NCBI RefSeq assembly: GCF_046546335.1
Contig: NZ_JBKGYA010000074.1
Strand: one strand, 5' to 3'
From: Thiohalospira sp046546335
GTDB lineage: Bacteria > Pseudomonadota > Gammaproteobacteria > Thiohalospirales > Thiohalospiraceae
Length of the DNA stretch: 9,503 bases
How positions within the stretch are numbered: position 1 is the stretch's first letter; the number at the start of each line of letters is the position of its first letter. Both the position numbers and the translations under genes were made by a program. This document shows, piece by piece, positions 1 to 7,505 of the stretch. The notes beneath the pieces are model-generated. The model had not been told where the DNA came from and ran no database searches. It worked only from the letters and a program-made list of their open reading frames with translations.

Positions 1-605
1 CACTGCCGGCCGATTACCAAGAACGGTCGCAGGCCGAGGTCCAGCATCCCTGGCTCATTGAGTCTACGCCCGTGGTCATGGGGGTTGGGCGGCTCGCCCG
101 CCAGAAGGGTTTCGATGTGTTGCTGCCTGCATTTGCGAGCCTCCGGAGGCAGCTCGCGGTGAAGCTCATACTAGTAGGAGAAGGGGCGGAACGCGCAGCG
201 CTGCAGCAGCAGGCAGAGGACCTGGGCATTGCGGAGGATGTCGATCTGGTCGGGTCGGTTCCGGACGTCTTTCCCTGGTTGCGGCGAGCCTCCCTCTACG
301 TCCTCTCGTCGCGGTACGAGGGTCTGCCCAATGTCCTTATCGAGGCCCTGGCTGCCGGCGCGCCGGTGGTTTCGACCGATTGCCCATCGGGGCCGAGGGA
401 GATCCTCGAGGAGGGGCGTCTGGGGCCGCTGGTGCCAGTGGACGATGCCGAGCCGCTTGCGGCTGCGATGGAGCGCACGCTGCAGCGACCGCCCCCTGCA
501 GGGGAGACCGAGGCGAGCCTTGAGCGCTTCCGCAGCGATAGGGTGGCGGCTCAGTATCTGGAGTTCATGGGGCTTAATGGTCCCAGTACGGGTGGGGCCC
601 GTTGA
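1..605 (+). CDS. Glycosyltransferase family 4 (GT-B fold), C-terminal part
   Basis: The reading frame is open from base 3 to the TGA at 603-605 and runs in from upstream of the window, so only the last 200 residues are seen. The fragment covers the C-terminal, nucleotide-sugar-binding Rossmann domain of a GT-B retaining glycosyltransferase. It begins just before the GT4 hallmark GVGRLARQKGFD (visible residues about 27-38), then has the strand KLILVGEG, the region VGSVPDVFPWLRRA and the EX7E motif EGLPNVLIE (visible Glu106 and Glu114), followed by the turn STDCPSGPREIL. Enzymes of this family transfer a hexose to LPS, O-antigen, capsule or exopolysaccharide intermediates at the cytoplasmic face of the inner membrane; the sugar and acceptor cannot be told from the sequence. 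Codon use differs from the next gene: 13 of the 40 codons from position 78 end in A or T, against 4 of the first 40 in coq7, including the run ATA-CTA-GTA-GGA-GAA at 168-182. This suggests a recently acquired or variable polysaccharide gene. The GTG at 72 and ATG at 78 are internal, not starts. Confidence 0.88.
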   Translation, partial: LPADYQERSQAEVQHPWLIESTPVVMGVGRLARQKGFDVLLPAFASLRRQLAVKLILVGEGAERAALQQQAEDLGIAEDVDLVGSVPDVFPWLRRASLYVLSSRYEGLPNVLIEALAAGAPVVSTDCPSGPREILEEGRLGPLVPVDDAEPLAAAMERTLQRPPPAGETEASLERFRSDRVAAQYLEFMGLNGPSTGGAR

Positions 606-759
606 ACAGCATGCTACCGCCGAGTTGGTAGGGGTGTGTTGGATGCGATTACGTCACATCCTACCGGATGCCTACAACAGGGCCCGATAGGAGGCTGAGG
701 CTTGCCGCGCCCCGGGCCTCGCGCAACAATGCCCGGGAGCAGACCATCCGGAGCGCGCC
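606..759 (+). promoter_or_regulatory. Intergenic leader upstream of coq7
   Basis: This gap between the glycosyltransferase and coq7 must hold the coq7 promoter unless coq7 is read through from upstream. I see no good sigma-70 promoter. The best guess is TTGGTA (625-630), a 16-bp spacer and an extended-minus-10-like TGCGATTAC (644-652), which is poor. A 7-bp perfect inverted repeat lies at 711-737, and CCGGAG (748-753) provides the coq7 ribosome binding site. There is no T-run that would mark a terminator for the glycosyltransferase. Confidence 0.3.
711..737 (+). repeat. Inverted repeat / leader hairpin before coq7
   Basis: CCCGGGC (711-717) and GCCCGGG (731-737) are perfect 7-bp complementary arms around a 13-nt loop. 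The structure ends 10 bases before the coq7 Shine-Dalgarno sequence. With no T-tract after it, it is not a standard intrinsic terminator. It could be a leader hairpin, an operator or chance in GC-rich DNA. Confidence 0.4.
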
Positions 760-1404
760 ATGACCGACCGCCACTACACCCCCGCCGATCGCTTCCTCCG
801 TCACGTGGACGTGGGCCTGCGTACCCTCTTCGGCCGGCCGCAGGTCACCGAGCGGCCGGATCCCGCCGCGGGCGTCCCGGAGGCGGAGCTCTCTGACGCC
901 GAGCGCGCCCACGTCGGCGGCCTCATGCGCATCAACCACGCCGGCGAGGTCTCCGCCCAGGGGCTCTACGAGGGCCAGGCGCTCACCGCCCGGCTGCCCC
1001 AGGTGCGCGAGCGCATGGAGCGCGCGGCGCGGGAGGAGAACGACCACCTGGTCTGGTGCGAGGGGCGGGTCCGGGAGCTGGGCACCCACGTCAGTTACCT
1101 CAATCCCCTCTGGTACTTCGGCTCCCTGACCATCGGCGCCCTGGCCGGGGCGGCCGGCGACCGCTGGAGCCTCGGCTTCGTGGCGGAGACGGAGCACCAG
1201 GTCATCCGCCACCTGGACGGCCATCTGGCCCAGCTGCCGGCGCAGGATCAGCGCAGCCGCGCCATCCTGGAGCAGATGAAGGAGGACGAGGGCCACCACG
1301 CCACGGTCGCCCTCACCGCCGGCGGCGAGGCCCTTCCCCGGCCGGTGCGCGGCATCATGGGGCAGGTCTCCAAGGTGATGACGGGCCTGGCCTACCGCCT
1401 CTGA
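760..1404 (+). CDS. coq7: Coq7, 2-polyprenyl-3-methyl-6-methoxy-1,4-benzoquinol monooxygenase (demethoxyubiquinone hydroxylase)
   Basis: Coq7 catalyses the last hydroxylation of ubiquinone synthesis, using O2 to convert demethoxyubiquinol before the final methylation; it is a peripheral protein on the inner membrane. The 214-residue product is typical for bacterial Coq7. It is a ferritin-like four-helix diiron protein with all six expected ligands visible: Glu63 in INHAGE, Glu93 and His96 in EENDH, Glu145 in AETEHQ, and Glu177 and His180 in EDEGHH. The hydrophobic stretch LWYFGSLTIGALAG (about 117-130) fits the membrane- and quinone-contacting surface known for the family. ATG at 760 is preceded by CCGGAG six bases upstream. 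Codon use is strongly GC-biased, unlike the preceding gene. It converges on speD with 21 bases between the stop codons. Its presence implies oxygen-dependent ubiquinone synthesis. Confidence 0.97.
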   Translation: MTDRHYTPADRFLRHVDVGLRTLFGRPQVTERPDPAAGVPEAELSDAERAHVGGLMRINHAGEVSAQGLYEGQALTARLPQVRERMERAAREENDHLVWCEGRVRELGTHVSYLNPLWYFGSLTIGALAGAAGDRWSLGFVAETEHQVIRHLDGHLAQLPAQDQRSRAILEQMKEDEGHHATVALTAGGEALPRPVRGIMGQVSKVMTGLAYRL

Positions 1405-1428
1405 GGCCCCGGCCCGCAGGGCCCCTCA
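1402..1428. terminator. Interrupted palindrome between coq7 and speD stops, possible bidirectional terminator
   Basis: TGAGG (1402-1406) pairs with CCTCA (1424-1428), and inside it GGCCC (1411-1415) pairs with GGGCC (1419-1423) around a 3-nt loop, leaving a 4-nt CCCC bulge at 1407-1410. Both stop codons form the outer ends of the stem. A structure exactly between convergent genes would suit a two-way terminator, but neither strand has a following T-run, so intrinsic termination is doubtful. Confidence 0.3.
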
Positions 1429-2262
1429 GTACAGCGGCACCTTCTTGGAGATGTTCCGGCCGTAGAAGATCTCCATCATCTCCCGCTTGAGGTAGGCGCG
1501 GATCTCGTCCGACTCCTCCTGGGTGAGATCCGCCTCGCTGATCCCGAAGAGGTAGTTGTCCAGCTCGAAGTCGTTGAGGATCGCCTTCGTGTGGAAGATG
1601 TTCTCCTGCGGCACGTTGACGTCCATCATCTGGTACAGCTCCTTGGTGTCGGGCGCCACGTAGTTCTGGATGGAGTTGATCTCGTGGTCGATGAAGTGCT
1701 TCTTGCCCTTCACGTCCCGGGTAAACCCGCGCACCCGGTAGTCCATGGTGACGATGTCCGACTCGAAGGAGTGGATGAGGTAGTTCAGCGCCTTCAGCGG
1801 CGAGATCCGGCCGCAGGTGGAGACGTCGATGTCCGCCCGGAAGGTGGAGATCCCGTTGACCGGATGGCTCTCCGGGTAGGTGTGCACGGTGATGTGGGAC
1901 TTGTCCAGGTGGCCCACCACCGACTCCGGCAGCGGCCCCGGTGACTCCGAGTTGGACAGCCCCTCGGAGACCACCGGCTCCTCCGAGACCATGATGGTCA
2001 CGCTCGCCCCCTCCGGGTCGTAGTCCTGGTAGGCGACGTTGAGGATGTTGGCGCCGATGATCTTGGTGACCTCGGTGAGGATGTGGGTCAGCCGCTCGGC
2101 GTTGTAGGCCTCGTCGATGTACTGGATATACCCCTCGCGCTGCTCCGCCGTCTTGGCGTAGCAGATATCGTAGATATTGAAGCTCAGGGTCTTGGTCAGG
2201 TTGTTGAAGCCGTGCAGCCGCAGCCGATTCTTGCCCTTCTCCGCCAATCGGGCGCCCTCCAC
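1426..2262 (-). CDS. speD: S-adenosylmethionine decarboxylase proenzyme, SpeD
   Basis: SpeD decarboxylates S-adenosylmethionine to supply the aminopropyl donor for spermidine synthase. It is the long, E. coli-type enzyme: 278 residues with conserved RLHGFNNLTKTLSFNIYDIC, SPGPLPESVVGHLDKSHI, TYPESHPV, DVSTCGRISPLKALNYLIHS and KHFIDHEINSIQNY blocks. The precursor cleaves itself within LDKSH between Lys121 and Ser122 (numbering from GTG), and the serine becomes the pyruvoyl cofactor. The start is uncertain. GTG at 2262-2260 has only a weak GGA upstream. TTG at 2247-2245 (codon 6) has a strong GGAGGG seven bases before it and would give 273 residues, closer to the E. coli length of 264. The gene follows yhfA on the same strand after 58 bp and probably shares its transcript; a CRP-like box lies in that gap. 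No speE is present in the window. Confidence 0.97.
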   Translation of the reverse strand: MEGARLAEKGKNRLRLHGFNNLTKTLSFNIYDICYAKTAEQREGYIQYIDEAYNAERLTHILTEVTKIIGANILNVAYQDYDPEGASVTIMVSEEPVVSEGLSNSESPGPLPESVVGHLDKSHITVHTYPESHPVNGISTFRADIDVSTCGRISPLKALNYLIHSFESDIVTMDYRVRGFTRDVKGKKHFIDHEINSIQNYVAPDTKELYQMMDVNVPQENIFHTKAILNDFELDNYLFGISEADLTQEESDEIRAYLKREMMEIFYGRNISKKVPLY

Positions 2263-2287
2263 CGTTTCCGGTCGCTGATGTTCGAAG

Positions 2288-2316
2288 GACGGCGTGTGAT
2301 ACCGGTCACCGCCGTC
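2288..2316. repeat. Imperfect hairpin in the yhfA-speD gap
   Basis: GACGGCG (2288-2294) pairs with CGCCGTC (2310-2316). After a single bulged T (2295), GTGA (2296-2299) pairs with TCAC (2306-2309) around a 6-nt loop. This gives 11 pairs with one bulge. It begins five bases beyond the yhfA stop codon and ends 25 bases before the speD GTG. No T-run follows on the minus strand, so it may be an RNA processing or attenuating structure. It contains the CRP-like box. Confidence 0.5.
2295..2310. promoter_or_regulatory. CRP/Vfr-like binding site upstream of speD
   Basis: The sequence TGTGA-N6-TCACC matches nine of the ten core positions of the cAMP-CRP consensus TGTGA-N6-TCACA, with the correct 6-bp spacing. 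The site's centre is about 40 bases before the speD GTG, and a crp gene lies some 500 bp away. No convincing -10 element is visible downstream. From this position the box would fit repression or a roadblock of read-through from yhfA better than standard class I or II activation. The match is seen directly; function is inferred. Confidence 0.5.
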
Positions 2317-2320
2317 GGTG

Positions 2321-2746
2321 TCAATCCTCGTCCGCCTCGCGGATCTGGAATTCGTGGGTGATCTCGGCCGTCTTGCCGAGCATGATGGAGGCGGAGCAGT
2401 ACTTCTCCGCCGAGAGCTCCACCGCCCGGGCCACCTGCTTCTCCGCCAGGCCGCGGCCCACGACGGTGAAGCGCACGTGGATCCGGGTGAAGACCTTGGG
2501 CTCGCTCTCGGCCCGCTCGGCCTCGATCTCGGCGACGCAGTCCACCACCGGCTGGCGCGCCTTCTTCAGGATGTGGACGACGTCGTAGGCCGTACAACCC
2601 CCCATCCCGAGGAGCATCATCTCCATGGGCCGGGGGCCGAGATTCTCGCCGCCGGACTCCGCAGGCCCGTCCATGACCACCGAGTGGCCGCTGCCCGATT
2701 CGCCGATGAAGCGCGCCTTTTCCGACCATTTGATCCGTGCGTGCAT
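2321..2746 (-). CDS. yhfA: OsmC family protein, YhfA-like
   Basis: This 141-residue protein is a small OsmC/Ohr-superfamily member closely resembling E. coli YhfA, including MHARIKW at the start, RPMEMMLLGMGGCTAYDVVHI in the middle and AEKYCSASIMLGKTAEITHEF near the end. The two cysteines of the fold, Cys51 (GGC) and Cys117 (KYC), are both present. Related OsmC and Ohr proteins reduce organic hydroperoxides with this pair. The role of the YhfA branch is not established, so peroxidase activity is only inferred. ATG at 2746 has a strong GGGGGAG eight bases upstream. The gene is divergent from crp, as in E. coli, and precedes speD on the same strand by 58 bp. No signal peptide is seen, so it should be cytoplasmic. 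Confidence 0.92.
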   Translation of the reverse strand: MHARIKWSEKARFIGESGSGHSVVMDGPAESGGENLGPRPMEMMLLGMGGCTAYDVVHILKKARQPVVDCVAEIEAERAESEPKVFTRIHVRFTVVGRGLAEKQVARAVELSAEKYCSASIMLGKTAEITHEFQIREADED

Positions 2747-2824
2747 TCTCGCGACTCCCCCCTATGGCTTATGATGGGATTCTGTGGCAATTTCGCGCCG
2801 CCTGAACGACAAGGAAGACCGCAC
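2747..2824. promoter_or_regulatory. Shared divergent promoter region of yhfA and crp
   Basis: These 78 bp must drive both genes. On the plus strand TATGAT (2770-2775) is a five-of-six match to the -10 consensus for crp, but its -35 region (2747-2752) is poor, as expected for an activator-dependent promoter. AAGGA (2811-2815) is the crp ribosome binding site, nine bases before the ATG. On the minus strand TTGCCA is a possible -35 for yhfA without a good partner. A CRP half-site TGTGG occurs at 2783-2787, with no recognisable second half. Confidence 0.4.
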
Positions 2825-3454
2825 ATGGCCACCCTGGAGCCCGACGACTCCTCCATCCAGCGCTTTCTCGAGCATTGCCATCGCCGGCGCTACCCCGCCA
2901 AGACCTCGGTCGTCTGCGCCGGCGAGATCTCGGACCAGCTCTACTACATCGTCTCCGGCTCGGTGAGCGTCCTCATGGAGGACGACGAGGGCCGGGAGAT
3001 CGTCCTCGCCTACCTCAACGAGGGCGACTTCTTCGGCGAGATGGGGCTGTTCGATGACGAGGGCCGTCGCAGCGCCTGGATCCGGACCCGTACCGAGTGC
3101 GAGCTCGCCGAGATCGGCTACACTCGCTTTCGCCAGCTCGCCGCCGAGATGCCGGAGATCCTCTTCGCCCTCGCCTCGCAGATGGCGCTGCGCCTGCGCA
3201 AGACCAGCCGCAAGGTGGGCGACCTCGCCTTCCTGGACGTCACCGGCCGCGTCGCCCGCGCCCTCCTGGACCTGGCCCACGAGCCGGACGCCATGACCCA
3301 CCCCGACGGCATGCAGATCAAGATCACCCGCCAGGAGCTCGGCCGGATCGTCGGCTGCTCCCGGGAGATGGTCGGCCGCGTCCTCAAGGACCTGGAGGAG
3401 CAGGGGCTCATCACCGCCCGGGGCAAGACCATGGTCGTCCACGGGACGCGCTAG
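2825..3454 (+). CDS. crp: cAMP receptor protein, Crp/Vfr-type transcription regulator
   Basis: The 209-residue protein is a close full-length relative of E. coli CRP and Pseudomonas Vfr. The N-terminal cyclic-nucleotide-binding barrel contains NEGDFFGEMGLF and RRSAW. The cAMP contacts are all present: Gly71, Glu72, Arg82 and Ser83, with Thr127 and Ser128 on the dimer helix. The C-terminal winged helix has the recognition helix GCSREMVGRVLK, with Arg180, Glu181 and Arg185 that read TGTGA half-sites. Methionine at 182, where E. coli has threonine, matches Vfr as I recall it. ATG at 2825 has AAGGA nine bases upstream. The frame stays open far upstream of this ATG, but that extension crosses the divergent promoter and the antisense of yhfA and is not coding. 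The gene converges on trpC with only 7 bp between the stops, so termination must occur within one of the coding regions. Confidence 0.96.
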   Translation: MATLEPDDSSIQRFLEHCHRRRYPAKTSVVCAGEISDQLYYIVSGSVSVLMEDDEGREIVLAYLNEGDFFGEMGLFDDEGRRSAWIRTRTECELAEIGYTRFRQLAAEMPEILFALASQMALRLRKTSRKVGDLAFLDVTGRVARALLDLAHEPDAMTHPDGMQIKITRQELGRIVGCSREMVGRVLKDLEEQGLITARGKTMVVHGTR

Positions 3455-3461
3455 CCCCGCC

Positions 3462-4268
3462 CTACCACGGCGCGAACAGCGCCCGCAGCGCCTCCCCCGG
3501 GTCCGGCGCACGCATGAAGGCCTCGCCCACCAGGTAGGCGCCGATCCCCCCGCTGCGCAGCCGCTCGATGTCCGCCGGCGTGTGGATGGCCGACTCGCTC
3601 ACCACCAGCCGGTCGCCGGGGATGAGCGGCGCCAGCTCCAGGCTGGTCTCCAGGCGCGTCTCGAAGGTGCGCAGGTCGCGGTTGTTGATCCCCACCAGCG
3701 GCAGGGGGCGGTCGAGGACCCGGCGCAGCTCCGCCTCGTCGTGGACCTCCACCAGGATATCCAGCCCCATCTCCTCTGCGGTGGCGGCCAGCTCGTCCAT
3801 CCGTGCATCGCTGAGGATGGCGGCGATGAGCAGGATGCAGTCGGCCCCCATGGCGCGGGACTCCACCACCTGCCACGGGTCGATGACAAAGTCCTTGCGC
3901 AGGACCGGCCGGTGGCAGGCCGCGCGGGCCTGCTGCAGGTATTCCGGCGCCCCCTGGAAGAAGTCGCGGTCGGTGAGGACCGAGAGGCAGGTGGCCCCGG
4001 CGGCGGCGTAGGACTCCGCGATGGCCGCCGGGTCGAAGTCCTCCCGGATCACGCCGCGGCTGGGGGAGGCGCGCTTGATCTCGGCGATAATCCCGGGCCC
4101 CTCGGCGGCCTCCGCATCGGCCAGCTCGGTTTCGAAGCCGCGGGGCTCCGGCGCCTCGGCGGCGGCTGCGCGCAGCTCCGCCAGGGGTCGCTCGGCCTTG
4201 CCTGCCGCGACCTCCTCCTCCTTGCGCGCCACGATCCGGCGCAGGATGTCCGGGGTCTGCTCGCTCAT
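3462..4268 (-). CDS. trpC: Indole-3-glycerol-phosphate synthase TrpC
   Basis: TrpC closes the pyrrole ring of indole-3-glycerol phosphate from CdRP, with loss of CO2 and water. The 268-residue product is the monofunctional TIM-barrel form, with no fused TrpF domain. The catalytic set is visible in order: Glu63 and Lys65 with Ser69 in AEIKRASPSRG, Lys125 in LRKDFVID, Glu174 in VEVHDEAEL, Asn195 in GINNRDL, and Ser226 in VSESAI. The phosphate-binding end GIGAYLVGEAFMR is intact. The start codon overlaps the trpD stop as ATGA (4268-4265), indicating translational coupling and fixing the start. Cytoplasmic. It is the last gene of the minus-strand series and converges on crp. Confidence 0.97.
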   Translation of the reverse strand: MSEQTPDILRRIVARKEEEVAAGKAERPLAELRAAAAEAPEPRGFETELADAEAAEGPGIIAEIKRASPSRGVIREDFDPAAIAESYAAAGATCLSVLTDRDFFQGAPEYLQQARAACHRPVLRKDFVIDPWQVVESRAMGADCILLIAAILSDARMDELAATAEEMGLDILVEVHDEAELRRVLDRPLPLVGINNRDLRTFETRLETSLELAPLIPGDRLVVSESAIHTPADIERLRSGGIGAYLVGEAFMRAPDPGEALRALFAPW

Positions 4269-5293
4269 GCCGCCGCGATCTCCGTGGACAGACGGGCCAG
4301 GGCGTCCAGCCGCTCCCGCGCCCGGCCTTCGCGGATGGCCGCGCGGGCCGCCTCCACCCCCTCGGCCAGGCTCTCCACCACGTCGGCGGCGTACAGCGCC
4401 GCCCCGGCGTTGAGGAGGACGATGTCCCGGGCCGGGCCGGGCTGGTCGTCGAAGACCTCCCGGGTGAGGGCCAGGCTCTGCTCCGGGCGGTCGACCACCA
4501 GCCGCTGCAGGTCGCCGCGCTCCAGGCCGAACTGCTCCGGGGTGATGGCGTAGCGCTCCAGAGTCCCGCCCCGCAGCTCCGCCACCTGGGTCGGGGCGGA
4601 GATGGAGATCTCGTCCAGGCCGTCCTCGGCGTGGACCACCAGCACGTGACGGCTGCCCAGCCGCCCCAGGACCTGGGCCAGCGGCTCCAGCCACGCCTCG
4701 TCGTAGACGCCCAGGAGCTGGTAGGGGGCGTTGGCCGGGTTGGTGAGCGGCCCCAGGACGTTGAACAGGGTCCGTACGCCGATCTCCCGGCGTGGCCCCA
4801 CGGCGTGCTTCATGGCGCCGTGGTGGGCCGGGGCGAACATGAAGCCGACCCCCGCCTCGCGGATGCAGCGGCCGACCCCGGCGGCGTCGATGTCCAGATT
4901 GATACCGGCGGCCTCCAGCACGTCGGCGCTGCCGGTGCGGCTGGAGACGGAGCGGTTGCCGTGCTTGGCCACGTGGGCGCCGGCCGCCGCGGCCACGAAG
5001 GCGGCGGCGGTGGAGATGTTGAAGGTGCTGGCGCCGTCACCGCCGGTGCCGCAGGTGTCCACCAGGTGGGGGACGTCGTCCACCTCCACGCGGGTGGCCA
5101 GCTCCCGCATGACGCCGGCGGCGGCGGCGATCTCGGCTACCGTCTCCCCCTTCATGCGCAGCCCCACCAGGAAGGCGCCGATCTGCGCCGGCGTCGCCTC
5201 GCCGGTCATGATCTGGCGCATCACCGCGGTCATGGAGTCGACATCCAGATCGCGGTGCTCGGTGACGGCGCGAATGGCCTCCTTGATATCCAT
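4265..5293 (-). CDS. trpD: Anthranilate phosphoribosyltransferase TrpD
   Basis: TrpD transfers the phosphoribosyl group of PRPP to anthranilate. The 342-residue protein has the usual short helical N-terminal domain and the PRPP-binding loop DTCGTGGDGASTFNIS (Gly82-Gly87 as GTGGDG), then KHGNRSVSSRTGSADVLEA and the FAPAHHGAMKHAVGPRREIGVRT block that contacts anthranilate. It is a stand-alone enzyme, not fused to TrpG as in E. coli. ATG at 5293 is preferred over an upstream in-frame TTG because GGAG lies eight bases upstream and the protein then starts MDIKEAIRAV, as in homologues. It follows trpG after 84 bp, a gap that holds a 16-bp near-palindrome next to the ribosome binding site, and its stop overlaps the trpC start. 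Confidence 0.97.
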   Translation of the reverse strand: MDIKEAIRAVTEHRDLDVDSMTAVMRQIMTGEATPAQIGAFLVGLRMKGETVAEIAAAAGVMRELATRVEVDDVPHLVDTCGTGGDGASTFNISTAAAFVAAAAGAHVAKHGNRSVSSRTGSADVLEAAGINLDIDAAGVGRCIREAGVGFMFAPAHHGAMKHAVGPRREIGVRTLFNVLGPLTNPANAPYQLLGVYDEAWLEPLAQVLGRLGSRHVLVVHAEDGLDEISISAPTQVAELRGGTLERYAITPEQFGLERGDLQRLVVDRPEQSLALTREVFDDQPGPARDIVLLNAGAALYAADVVESLAEGVEAARAAIREGRARERLDALARLSTEIAAA

Positions 5294-5304
5294 GATGATT
5301 CTCC

Positions 5305-5320
5305 GTGACGGGCCCGTTAC
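5305..5320. repeat. 16-bp near-palindrome just upstream of the trpD ribosome binding site
   Basis: The core ACGGGCCCGT (5308-5317) is a perfect 10-bp palindrome. Extending outward, GT and AC at the ends also match, with one mismatched pair (5307/5318) between. On the transcript it sits immediately before the GGAG of trpD, so it could affect translation of trpD relative to trpG, or serve as an operator. Chance occurrence in GC-rich DNA is possible. Confidence 0.4.
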
Positions 5321-5377
5321 GGCGCGGCTCGGCTGGATTCTCCGGCCCGGCCGCGCTCGGGTCAACGTGGGCGCGAG

Positions 5378-5974
5378 TTACCGATTCCACTCCCCGCCGC
5401 GGACGGCGAGGAAGTTGCGCAGCAGGTCGTGGCCGTGGCGGGTCAGGATGGACTCGGGGTGGAACTGGACCCCCTCCACGGTGTAGCGGCGGTGGCGCAG
5501 CCCCATGATCTCGCCGCCGTCCGCCTCGCTGGTCCAGGCGGTCTCCACCAGCTCGTCGGTGGGCAGCCCCTCCCGGGCGACGATGAGGGAGTGGTAGCGG
5601 GTCGCCTCGAAGGGGTTCTCCAGGCCGGCGAAGACGCCCTGCCCGTCGTGGTGGATGAGGGAGGTCTTGCCGTGCATCACCTCCCGGGCGTGGACCACCT
5701 GCCCGCCGAAGGCCTGGCCGATGGCCTGGTGGCCCAGGCAGACGCCGAGGATCGGGGTGTGGCCGGCGAAGCGGCGGACCACCTCCAGGGAGATCCCCGC
5801 CTCGCTCGGGGTGCAGGGGCCGGGGGAGAGGAGGATGTGCGACGGCGCCCGCTCCGCCAGCTCGTCCGCGGTGATGGCGTCGTTGCGGAAGACGGCCACC
5901 TCCGCCCCCAGCTCGCCCAGGTACTGGACGAGGTTGTAGGTGAAGGAGTCGTAGTTGTCGATCATCGCCAGCAT
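5378..5974 (-). CDS. trpG: Anthranilate/aminodeoxychorismate synthase glutamine amidotransferase TrpG (PabA)
   Basis: TrpG hydrolyses glutamine and channels ammonia to TrpE. The 198-residue class I amidotransferase begins MLAMIDNYDSFTYNL and has the oxyanion-strand motif LLSPGPCTP, the nucleophile elbow GVCLGHQ with Cys79, and the other triad members His172 and Glu174 in QFHPES. In many gammaproteobacteria one protein of this kind also serves PabB in folate synthesis; no second copy is visible here. ATG at 5974 lies 3 nt after the trpE stop (TAG-GCC-ATG), with a strong GGGAGGAG inside the end of trpE six bases upstream, so the two subunits are probably made in step. Cytoplasmic, in complex with TrpE. 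Confidence 0.97.
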   Translation of the reverse strand: MLAMIDNYDSFTYNLVQYLGELGAEVAVFRNDAITADELAERAPSHILLSPGPCTPSEAGISLEVVRRFAGHTPILGVCLGHQAIGQAFGGQVVHAREVMHGKTSLIHHDGQGVFAGLENPFEATRYHSLIVAREGLPTDELVETAWTSEADGGEIMGLRHRRYTVEGVQFHPESILTRHGHDLLRNFLAVRGGEWNR

Positions 5975-5977
5975 GGC

Positions 5978-7474
<1,497 letters not shown>

Positions 7475-7505
7475 GCGGGATCTCCGGTGGACGGACACGA
7501 CGACG

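Noticed and set aside
588..602. Terminator at the end of the glycosyltransferase (ACGGG/CCCGT stem)
   Set aside because: It has five pairs only, lies within the coding sequence, and no T-run follows.
644..658. CRP-like TGCGA...TCACA upstream of coq7
   Set aside because: The two halves are separated by 5 bases instead of 6 and the left half has a mismatch, so the spacing is wrong for a CRP dimer.
2783..2798. CRP autoregulatory site upstream of crp
   Set aside because: Only one half (TGTGG) is recognisable; the other half reads CGCGC at the required spacing.
2318..2824. In-frame upstream extension of crp to 378 residues
   Set aside because: The extension runs antisense through yhfA and across the divergent promoter. 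The ATG at 2825 has a ribosome binding site and gives the standard CRP length.
3469..3483. GGCGC/GCGCC stem near the crp-trpC convergent junction as a terminator
   Set aside because: It is a 5-bp stem inside the trpC coding end with no T-run; such stems are common in this GC-rich sequence.
3582..4553. A 323-codon plus-strand frame opposite trpC and trpD
   Set aside because: It is the antisense shadow of two well-conserved genes and has no recognisable domain or ribosome binding site.
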